This document shows, piece by piece, positions 1-4,858 of a stretch of DNA of 7,698 nucleotides. The stretch is taken from positions 1-7,698 of the forward strand of contig JBEKZY010000243.1 in NCBI GenBank assembly GCA_049509395.1, given 5' to 3'. The notes under the pieces were generated by a model that worked only from the letters and a program-made list of their open reading frames with translations, had not been told where the DNA came from and did not search any database. Both the position numbers and the translations under genes were made by a program. How positions within the stretch are numbered: the stretch's first letter is position 1; each line of letters opens with the position of its first letter. Origin of the DNA: JBEKIK01 sp049509395. Lineage in GTDB: Bacteria > Planctomycetota > Planctomycetia > Pirellulales > Thermoguttaceae.

Positions 1-437
1 AAAATAAAGTCGCGGACGGCATATACAGATTCGCCAGAGGCATGCGAACTGCTTAGTCCATCCCATTTCAAACCGGGCAATCCCAGGCGATCATAAAGAT
101 TGCCGAATATCCCCGCCACGATGAAGCCTAAAGCGATGGTCAACAACCAATCGCGCGTCCCGCCGGCAAAGAAAATCCAGAAGAATATGCCTCTGGCAGC
201 CGCGATCGACAATCCGGCGAAAACTCTGACTAGTCCCTGCCCAAATCCAAACAGTGCGCCTTCATTCAAGCTGGTTTGAAAGCCAAAAAATCCTTCCCAC
301 ATCCACCAAGTGTGGCTAGCAGGGCCGGGCATTCCCAGCCTATTGAATATCCAGGCTTTTATCGCCAAATCGAGCGCGCAACCGGAAACGGAAATAAGCA
401 GAAATACAAGACAACGATTGGCGGAGATCGCCTTCAT
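1..437 (-). CDS. lspA: Lipoprotein signal peptidase (signal peptidase II), 3' end cut by window edge
   Basis: Inner-membrane aspartic protease that removes the signal peptide from prolipoproteins after lipid is added to the cysteine. About 145 residues are visible; the frame is open to base 1, so the C-terminus lies outside. Visible family marks are a hydrophobic N-terminus containing LDLAIK (residues 22-27), SLNEGALFGFGQG at 56-68, and the two catalytic aspartates in GNLYDRLG (D116) and AVRDF (D143). Hydrophobic stretches near 10-30, 70-92 and 96-112 fit a four-helix membrane protein. I chose the ATG at 437 because AAGGG lies 6 bases before it; an in-frame ATG two codons earlier (443) sits directly against that AAGGG. 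It is the second gene of a probable two-gene unit, 47 bases after the DksA-like gene. Identification is firm; only the start is uncertain by two codons. Confidence 0.9.
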   Translation of the reverse strand, partial: MKAISANRCLVFLLISVSGCALDLAIKAWIFNRLGMPGPASHTWWMWEGFFGFQTSLNEGALFGFGQGLVRVFAGLSIAAARGIFFWIFFAGGTRDWLLTIALGFIVAGIFGNLYDRLGLPGLKWDGLSSSHASGESVYAVRDFI

Positions 438-462
438 GGCCATCCCTTAATTGTACCGCGAT

Positions 463-495
463 GGCTTTTTCAGCCGGTTTAAAATCAAAAACCGG
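463..495 (-). other. Two overlapping hairpins between the DksA-like gene and lspA
   Basis: On the minus strand CCGGTTT and AAACCGG (474-480 with 489-495) form a 7-bp stem whose 8-base loop contains the TGA stop codon (485-487). A second small hairpin, GGCT/AGCC (463-466 with 472-475), uses two of the same bases, so the two cannot form fully together. Neither is followed by a T run, so this is unlikely to be a full terminator. It could affect RNA processing or the relative expression of lspA. The role is inference. Confidence 0.35.
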
Positions 496-859
496 TTTCC
501 TGCTGTTCCGCACATCGGACACAGAGGGTGGCGTAGGGGATGGCGTTGAGCCGGGCTTTGGGAATCTTTACGCCGCATTCCTCGCATTGCCCATAAATGC
601 CTTCTTCGATCCGCTCCAGCGAGGATTCTATCTGCTCCAGGGTCACTCCCTCGTTTTCCATTAGGCTGAGCGTAAACTCCTGTTCAAAGTTGTCGCTACC
701 CATGTCGGCCATGTGGATGGGCATTGTCGAAAGATCGCCATTGGCCTCCGATCGGCTCTTTTTCAAGGCCGCATCGGCCATCTGGCTGACATCGCCGCGA
801 AGCCGAGCCCGTAAACCTAGAAGTAACTCTTTATATCCAACCAATTCAGCCTTATTCAT
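485..859 (-). CDS. DksA/TraR-family zinc-finger regulator
   Basis: A 124-residue protein of the DksA/TraR family, whose members act in the RNA polymerase secondary channel rather than binding DNA. The first part (about 1-35) is helical, as expected for the coiled-coil tip. The C-terminal zinc finger is complete: C92-x2-C95-x17-C113-x2-C116, inside GIYGQCEECGVKIPKARL (87-104) and YATLCVRC (109-116). That block is the best-conserved part of the family. At 124 residues it is shorter than E. coli DksA (151) and longer than TraR, so the exact subtype is open and I give no symbol. The ATG at 859 is preceded by GGAGAG at a normal distance. It is the first gene of a unit with lspA and has a good promoter upstream. 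ppGpp dependence cannot be read from the sequence. Confidence 0.85.
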   Translation of the reverse strand: MNKAELVGYKELLLGLRARLRGDVSQMADAALKKSRSEANGDLSTMPIHMADMGSDNFEQEFTLSLMENEGVTLEQIESSLERIEEGIYGQCEECGVKIPKARLNAIPYATLCVRCAEQQETGF

Positions 860-920
860 AGCGTTCTCTCCGAGTAGTGGAATGTAGGCTAGCTAGGTTT
901 TACAACTTCAAAGAATCCTT

Positions 921-949
921 ATTCTAGACATTTAATAAACAGATGTCAA
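921..949 (-). promoter_or_regulatory. Sigma-70-type promoter for the DksA-like gene and lspA
   Basis: Reading the minus strand, TTGACA (944-949) is followed after exactly 17 bases by TAGAAT (921-926). This is a full-consensus -35 and a five-of-six -10. Transcription would start near 914, giving a leader of about 55 bases before the ATG at 859, with GGAGAG in place for translation. It is the best promoter match in the window. Confidence 0.7.
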
Positions 950-969
950 ATACCCGATATGGATGGCAT

Positions 970-998
970 AATATACCCCTAAACGATGGATCAATCAA
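970..998 (-). promoter_or_regulatory. Possible second, upstream promoter for the DksA-like gene
   Basis: On the minus strand TTGATT (993-998), a 17-base gap and TATATT (970-975) form another sigma-70-like pair, about 50 bases upstream of the stronger promoter. It would add about 50 bases to the leader. AT-rich DNA makes chance matches common, so confidence is limited. Confidence 0.35.
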
Positions 999-1050
999 TA
1001 CAATCAAAAAGATGACTTTCACGCCGATTTCCAGACTATTTCTGTTAGCA

Positions 1051-1074
1051 TTACCCCCTCTCGGCACGGGGTAA
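1051..1074. repeat. Inverted repeat TTACCCC / GGGGTAA
   Basis: A perfect 7-bp inverted repeat (1051-1057 with 1068-1074) with a 10-base spacer, CTCTCGGCAC. There is no T run on either strand, so it is not a normal terminator. It lies about 20 bases upstream of the -35 of the thrC promoter, a place where an activator or repressor could bind as a dimer. The function is unknown. Confidence 0.4.
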
Positions 1075-1096
1075 AAGTAGCTTTATGGCTTGATGA

Positions 1097-1126
1097 TTGA
1101 CCCTTGTTGTCCTAAATTTGTTTAAT
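1097..1126 (+). promoter_or_regulatory. Sigma-70-type promoter for thrC
   Basis: TTGACC (1097-1102), an 18-base spacer and TTTAAT (1121-1126). Transcription would begin near 1133 and give a leader of about 50 bases before the proposed start at 1182. A second TTGACC at 1136-1141 has no good -10 at the right distance. Confidence 0.45.
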
Positions 1127-1167
1127 GTGATTCTTTTGACCGTCGAGCAACATCATTTAAAAACATT

Positions 1168-1184
1168 AAGAAGGTAAAACCATT
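1168..1184 (+). promoter_or_regulatory. Ribosome binding site and ATT start codon of thrC
   Basis: AAGAAGG (1168-1174) is followed by 7 bases and then ATT (1182-1184), in frame with the threonine synthase gene. The frame is closed just upstream by TAA at 1167-1169. Between that stop and the GTG at 1218 there is no ATG, GTG or TTG in frame. No Shine-Dalgarno sequence lies before the GTG at 1218. Confidence 0.6.
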
Positions 1185-2582
1185 TCTAAATCAGCCTCAG
1201 CCTATCAACAATGTATTGTGCCCTCCTGCGGTGCAACGTACTCGATCGATGAAATTCGGGTTGACTGCGGCAAATGCGGCAATTTGGTCGACGTGGTCTA
1301 TGATTGGGATCACCTGCCCGTGCCAAAATCGTTGAGCCGTTTCGAAGAAAAATGGGCCCGGCGCTCCGAACCGCATTGTTTTAGCGGCGTCTGGCGGTTC
1401 CACGAATTGTTGCCTTTTGTTCCGCTTAAGCAGTGCGTCACCGTGGGCGAGGGCCAAACTCTGTTGCATTCGTCCGAAGGCGTGGCCCGGTACGTCGGCA
1501 GCACGCCCGGCCGATTGTTCCTGCAATACGAGGGCATGAATCCCTCGGGCAGTTTCAAAGACAACGGCATGTCGGCGGCCTTCAGCCACGCGCGATTCGT
1601 CGGCGCAACGCGCGCCGCATGCGCATCGACCGGCAATACCAGCGCATCGCTGGCCTTGTACTGCTCGGCAACGCAACTGATGCAGGCGGTGATTTTTATC
1701 GGCTCCGGAAAGATCTCTTACGGAAAACTTTCCCAGGCCCTCGATTACGGCGCCCTGACCTTGCAGATCAACGGCGATTTCGACGACGCCATGGCCCGCG
1801 TACAGGAAGCCAGCAAACAGTTGGGCATCTACCTGGTCAACAGCGTCAATCCCTTCCGCCTGGAAGGGCAAAAAACAATCATGTTCAGGGTTTTGGAAGG
1901 TCTGCAATGGCAAACGCCCGACTGGATTGTCGTACCTGGCGGCAACCTGGGCAATTCCTCCGCCTTTGGCAAGGCATTCCACGAACTGCATCAGTTGGGA
2001 TTAATCGATCGCATTCCCAGGCTGGCCGTGATCAACGCCGCCGGGGCCAATACGCTTTATGAACTCCACCAGCGCCGCGGCCTGCGTTGGAACGGCGGCA
2101 AACCGGATACCGATATAGTCAACCGTTATTACGCCGAAATGGACGCGGAAAAACGCCGGGCGTCGACCATCGCCAGCGCCATCGAGATCAATCGGCCGGT
2201 GAACTTGTACAAGTGCATCCGCGCGCTCGAGTGGTGCAACGGCCTGGTTCGCGAGGCCACCGATCAACAAATCCTCGATGCCAAAGCCCGGGTGGGCGCG
2301 GGCGGATTGGGCTGCGAACCGGCCAGCGCTGCCAGCGTGGCCGGCGCCAAATTGCTCATCGACGAAGGCGTAATCGCCCCGGACGAACGTGTTGTGTGCA
2401 TCCTCACCGGCCATCAACTCAAGGATCCGACCGCCACCGTGGCCTATCACTCCGCCGATCAGGAGCAATTCGAAAAGGTGCTTGGCAGCCGCGGCGTGCA
2501 CCGCGCAGAGTTCGCCAACCGCGCGGTTGCCGTGCCAAATGATCTCGACGAAATCATCAAGGTGATTAAAAAACATGAGTAG
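1182..2582 (+). CDS. thrC: Threonine synthase (PLP-dependent, with N-terminal zinc ribbon)
   Basis: Converts O-phosphohomoserine to threonine with pyridoxal phosphate in the cytoplasm, the last step of threonine synthesis. It has 466 residues from the proposed ATT start, or 454 from the GTG at 1218. The N-terminal zinc ribbon has C11-x4-C16 and C29-x2-C32. The PLP lysine is K126 in NPSGSFKDNGM, followed by ASTGNTSAS (148-156) and the phosphate-binding GGNLGN (253-258). The C-terminal LTGHQLKDP is also typical of this branch. I prefer ATT because it keeps the first zinc cysteine, together with the YQQC segment I recall in planctomycete relatives, and because of the ribosome binding site. Related PLP fold-II enzymes such as cysteate synthase share many motifs and are the main alternative. 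Next to it is dapB, another aspartate-family gene. Confidence 0.85.
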   Translation: MSKSASAYQQCIVPSCGATYSIDEIRVDCGKCGNLVDVVYDWDHLPVPKSLSRFEEKWARRSEPHCFSGVWRFHELLPFVPLKQCVTVGEGQTLLHSSEGVARYVGSTPGRLFLQYEGMNPSGSFKDNGMSAAFSHARFVGATRAACASTGNTSASLALYCSATQLMQAVIFIGSGKISYGKLSQALDYGALTLQINGDFDDAMARVQEASKQLGIYLVNSVNPFRLEGQKTIMFRVLEGLQWQTPDWIVVPGGNLGNSSAFGKAFHELHQLGLIDRIPRLAVINAAGANTLYELHQRRGLRWNGGKPDTDIVNRYYAEMDAEKRRASTIASAIEINRPVNLYKCIRALEWCNGLVREATDQQILDAKARVGAGGLGCEPASAASVAGAKLLIDEGVIAPDERVVCILTGHQLKDPTATVAYHSADQEQFEKVLGSRGVHRAEFANRAVAVPNDLDEIIKVIKKHE

Positions 2583-2625
2583 GGTGTGTGCTTGCACGCA
2601 CCCTTTCAAAAACCGCTTGCGGTTT
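2581..2625 (+). terminator. Two adjacent hairpins with CTTG loops after thrC
   Basis: The first hairpin has a 10-bp stem (2581-2590 with 2595-2604, one G-U pair) and a CTTG loop. It starts on the last two bases of the thrC stop codon and is followed by only three Ts. The second has a 6-bp stem, AAACCG/CGGTTT (2610-2615 with 2620-2625), and again a CTTG loop. They probably end or weaken thrC transcription, but without a long T run termination may be partial, so dapB could still be read from the thrC promoter. Confidence 0.5.
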
Positions 2626-2631
2626 CGCAAT

Positions 2632-2680
2632 GTCCACTATCCGCTGTAAACTTTAAACTGTAAACTGATAACTGAAAACT
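2632..2680 (+). repeat. Seven degenerate 7-bp repeat units before dapB
   Basis: The bases divide without gaps into seven 7-bp units: GTCCACT, ATCCGCT, GTAAACT, TTAAACT, GTAAACT, GATAACT, GAAAACT. Every unit ends in CT, the last five in AACT. The array stops 5 bases before the dapB ATG and occupies the place where a ribosome binding site would lie. Heptamer arrays are known between genes in cyanobacteria (the STRR families); I do not claim this is one of them. Confidence 0.6.
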
Positions 2681-2685
2681 TCACA

Positions 2686-3471
2686 ATGATACACATTGCC
2701 ATCAACGGCGCCGCGGGGCGCATGGGACAAAGGTTGATCGCCCTGGCCGCGATAGATCGGGAACTTTCCTTAGTCGCCGCTTTGGATTCGCCACAACATC
2801 CGCGATTGGGCGAAGACGTCGGAATTTTTTCCGGATCGGGCAACCTGGGCGTCACTCTTACGGCGACTCTAAACGTGCCGGTCGATGTGGTCGTGGATTT
2901 TTCCCTGCCCGCCGCCGCGGAAAGCATCATCGAAACCTGCCGGCAAAAGAAAATCCCACTGGTAGTCGCCACCACCGGATTGAGCTCGACTCAAATCGAA
3001 AAACTAAAAGCCGCAGCACGCGAAATCCCCCTGCTTTGGGCCCCGAGCATGAGCCTGGCGGTCAATCTGGCCATGAAATTGGCTGAAACCGCCGCCACTA
3101 CATTGAAAGACAAAGACGCCGACGTAGAAATTCTCGAACGGCATCACCGCTATAAAGAAGACTCGCCCAGCGGCACCGCACTTAAATTCGGCCAGATCAT
3201 CGCCGGCATAATGGGTCAGACCATCCACACTCACGGCCGACAAGGCCGACCCGGCAAACGCCCGCACAACGAAATCGGTTATCATGCCATACGCGTGGGC
3301 GACAACCCGGGCGAGCACACCGTCATCTTCGCCATGCCGGGCGAAACCCTCGAACTGACCGTCCGCGCAACTAATCGCGATTGCTACGCACTAGGCGCAT
3401 TGGCCGCCGCGAAATTCCTAGTCGGCAAACCCGCCGGACTTTACAACATGAATGACGTGCTGGGGCTGTAA
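2686..3471 (+). CDS. dapB: 4-hydroxy-tetrahydrodipicolinate reductase
   Basis: NAD(P)H-dependent cytoplasmic enzyme of the diaminopimelate/lysine pathway, making tetrahydrodipicolinate. It has 261 residues, close to the usual 265-273. The N-terminal Rossmann fold begins with INGAAGRMGQ (6-15); VVVDFSLP (68-75) and VATTGLS (94-100) follow. The catalytic and substrate-binding block is ERHHRYKEDSPSGTAL (151-166), with H153/H154, K157 and the SGTA loop. The C-terminal part GYHAIRVGDNPGEH (198-211) is also characteristic. The start is fixed by the Rossmann motif. No Shine-Dalgarno sequence precedes it; the leader is the heptamer array. The gene ends with two successive TAA codons, 24 bases before the next ORF. 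Confidence 0.93.
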   Translation: MIHIAINGAAGRMGQRLIALAAIDRELSLVAALDSPQHPRLGEDVGIFSGSGNLGVTLTATLNVPVDVVVDFSLPAAAESIIETCRQKKIPLVVATTGLSSTQIEKLKAAAREIPLLWAPSMSLAVNLAMKLAETAATTLKDKDADVEILERHHRYKEDSPSGTALKFGQIIAGIMGQTIHTHGRQGRPGKRPHNEIGYHAIRVGDNPGEHTVIFAMPGETLELTVRATNRDCYALGALAAAKFLVGKPAGLYNMNDVLGL

Positions 3472-3495
3472 TAACCAATAGATTAAGGCAAGAAG

Positions 3496-3888
3496 ATGTG
3501 GCTAAGAAAGACTCCAAAGGAAATCGCGTACGAACGAAGGAAATTGTGGCTATCCTTCGGCGGGCCTTTGGTATTCTTCATCGTCGGTTTTATTCTCGGC
3601 ATAATAATGGGTTTGATTGGTCCTATTAATCCTACTGTTCCAGTCTTACCTTTGGCTTCCTCTTGGGGAGATCTTCTGGTTTGTGCGACTAAAGTGGGAT
3701 TGTATACGGCAATTATTATTTACATATGGCAGGTCTTATACGGAAAACATATCTTTTCTATTATGAGTCAATCTAATAATGTTCTGATTTGTGAGAAGTG
3801 TTTTAAGGTGAAAGCATTTGATGGTCAGCAGTCCTGCGATTGCGGCGGCAAGTTTGAAAATTTCGATCTTTGGAAATGGGACGATTGA
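3496..3888 (+). CDS. Hypothetical small membrane protein with C-terminal zinc ribbon
   Basis: 130 residues; I do not recognise the family. A basic N-terminus (1-19, rich in K and R) is followed by two hydrophobic segments, about 20-42 and 60-82, with a proline-rich link between them. The soluble tail carries CEKC (99-102) and CDC (C114 and C116), a short zinc-ribbon-like arrangement, and ends in the acidic, aromatic KWDD. By the positive-inside rule both ends probably face the cytoplasm. The ATG has AAGG 7 bases upstream and sits 24 bases after dapB, so cotranscription is likely. Codons are clearly richer in A and T than in thrC, dapB or ubiB (for example runs of ATT and TTT), which suggests recent gain or weak selection. 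No function can be assigned. Confidence 0.65.
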   Translation: MWLRKTPKEIAYERRKLWLSFGGPLVFFIVGFILGIIMGLIGPINPTVPVLPLASSWGDLLVCATKVGLYTAIIIYIWQVLYGKHIFSIMSQSNNVLICEKCFKVKAFDGQQSCDCGGKFENFDLWKWDD

Positions 3889-3960
3889 AAGAATCGCAGT
3901 AGTGCAATCTTTCGCGCATGGAACCTGACGCGCATATAATCAGCACCCAGAAAAAAATTA

Positions 3961-3999
3961 GGTAAGAGAAAACTCCGGGCAGATTAGAGGCCCGGGGTT
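3961..3999 (-). terminator. Rho-independent terminator overlapping the end of rpsU
   Basis: On the minus strand AACCCCGGGC (3999-3990) pairs with GCCCGGAGTT (3980-3971). This gives a 6-bp GC core, one mismatch and three more pairs, with a 9-base loop that contains the rpsU stop codon (3984-3986). TTCTCTTACC follows, making TTTTCTCTT with the last stem bases. The 5' arm lies inside the final codons of the gene. Confidence 0.55.
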
Positions 4000-4181
4000 A
4001 TTACCCCGCGTCGTGATCGGCGTTCGGCACGCAACCGTGCACGCCGTCGGATCTCGCTGGGCTTTTCGTAATACTCGCGGCGACGCATTTCTTTTTTGAT
4101 TCCGCTTCGTTCCACCAATTTGCGGAAGCGACGTACCGCTTCCTGAATAGACTCCCGTTCCCGCAATGTCAACTTTACCAC
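3984..4181 (-). CDS. rpsU: Small ribosomal subunit protein S21 (bS21)
   Basis: Small, very basic 30S subunit protein that in E. coli lies near the 3' end of 16S rRNA and helps initiation. It has 65 residues, within the family range of about 58-71. The core RRFRKLVERSGIKKEMRRRE (17-36) followed by YYEKPSEIRR is the S21 signature, and arginines crowd the C-terminal part. The start is GTG at 4181, preceded by a perfect AGGAGG with a 5-base gap; no ATG competes. It has its own promoter and terminator, so it is probably a single-gene unit. Confidence 0.93.
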   Translation of the reverse strand: MVKLTLRERESIQEAVRRFRKLVERSGIKKEMRRREYYEKPSEIRRRARLRAERRSRRGVITPGL

Positions 4182-4186
4182 TAAGT

Positions 4187-4192
4187 CCTCCT
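4187..4192 (-). promoter_or_regulatory. Perfect Shine-Dalgarno sequence of rpsU
   Basis: AGGAGG, the full anti-16S complement, stands 5 bases before the GTG start. It fixes the start codon and may offset the weaker GTG. Confidence 0.8.
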
Positions 4193-4264
4193 AATTAGTT
4201 AAAGACCACTGTCAGTTAAATGTTCACTATCCTATAAGCATATAAAATACTCAGAGCCTTATAT

Positions 4265-4292
4265 TTTATACTAATTTTTCGTTTTATGTCCA
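4265..4292 (-). promoter_or_regulatory. Probable rpsU promoter
   Basis: On the minus strand TGGACA (4287-4292), a 16-base spacer and TATAAA (4265-4270). The leader would be about 75 bases. The surrounding DNA is AT-rich, so other -10 elements nearby cannot be excluded. Confidence 0.45.
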
Positions 4293-4621
4293 CCCTTATC
4301 GACTAAAGTTGCTCTTTTTTTCAACTAAGTCTGATTTTGGGGCTTTCCTTGTGCTCAACTACCCGATTTGCCCAGTATATCATAGCAATAATCTCAGTTT
4401 AAACCATACAGGCGCTATAATCGGAACTCCTTTCCTTGTTTGAACTTAATCAATGTGGTTTATACTGAATGCTTCAGCCAAGCATGGTTTTAGGCCGATG
4501 TCGATATCTACTGCAAAGGATCAAAACCTGCCGATCCACAAGCCAGCCACTTATAGGGGGATAGCTTGTTCAGTATCTCAATTGTCGTCCATACAGCATC
4601 GATTGTCATTGAAAACGACCG

Positions 4622-4639
4622 CTAAAAAAACTAAAAAAA
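4622..4639 (+). repeat. Tandem repeat CTAAAAAAA x2
   Basis: A perfect 9-bp unit occurs twice, ending 8 bases before the ATG at 4648, in place of a Shine-Dalgarno sequence. An A-rich unpaired leader could help ribosome binding; that is inference. Confidence 0.5.
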
Positions 4640-4647
4640 TATTCACA

Positions 4648-4824
4648 ATGTTCGACCGCAACGCTCAACTCAAACTGCTCTTGGACCTGGAAACCAGGCA
4701 TGATGATTTGTTATCGCGTCTGGAAGAATTAGACAAACGAGTGGCAAAAACACTGGCCGAGTGTATGGCCACGCGCCAGCCGAATGTTGTCCCAGAGAAG
4801 TGCGCTTCAAGCGGCGGACAATGA
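4648..4824 (+). CDS. Small coiled-coil protein, function unknown
   Basis: 58 residues from the ATG at 4648. Residues 6-36 form one charged amphipathic helix with regular leucines (QLKLLLDLETRHDDLLSRLEEL begins at 7), suited to a coiled coil or helical dimer. The tail (41-58) is polar with one cysteine. I have a loose impression of similar short proteins in other planctomycetes but cannot check it. The frame extends upstream to an ATG at 4453 (123 residues), but that extension has no recognisable character and the codon pattern improves only after 4648. No Shine-Dalgarno sequence precedes either start. The gene is convergent with ubiB, with 34 bases between stops. Confidence 0.55.
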   Translation: MFDRNAQLKLLLDLETRHDDLLSRLEELDKRVAKTLAECMATRQPNVVPEKCASSGGQ

Positions 4825-4858
4825 ACAATTAATCATGCGAATCCGCAAATGGTTTCAT

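Larger units (their letters stand above)
860..1181. other. Divergent control region between the DksA-like gene and thrC
   Basis: These 322 bases carry no convincing gene. They hold two minus-strand promoter candidates on the left, an inverted repeat in the middle (1051-1074), and a plus-strand promoter on the right (1097-1126). The stretch is much richer in A and T than the flanking genes. One arrangement therefore serves both transcription units. Confidence 0.6.
4193..4647. other. AT-rich intergenic region between rpsU and the coiled-coil ORF
   Basis: About 455 bases without a convincing gene. The left part holds the rpsU promoter. A TATAAT stands at 4416-4421 on the plus strand with only a poor -35, and could start transcription of the downstream ORF with a leader of about 220 bases. 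An open frame runs from an ATG at 4453 into the coiled-coil ORF, but its residues 1-65 do not look like a protein domain. A weak hairpin AGTTG/CAACT (4307-4326) encloses a T run. I see nothing else. Confidence 0.5.

Noticed and set aside
1197..1991. 264-codon open frame on the minus strand inside thrC
   Set aside because: It overlaps a clearly identified gene in the opposite sense. The residues show no domain and the openness follows from GC-rich third positions in thrC.
1433..2062. 209-codon plus-strand frame in another phase of thrC
   Set aside because: Arginine-rich, low-complexity translation typical of a shifted frame in a GC-rich gene.
2001..2630. 209-codon minus-strand frame over the thrC 3' end
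   Set aside because: Antisense shadow of thrC. It runs through the hairpins after the stop and has no family marks or ribosome binding site.
3935..3940. TATAAT between the 3496 ORF and rpsU on the plus strand
   Set aside because: No -35 at a usable distance, and it would only give RNA antisense to rpsU.
4453..4647. Upstream extension of the 58-residue ORF to an ATG at 4453
   Set aside because: No ribosome binding site, composition unlike a protein, and a sharp change of character at 4648.
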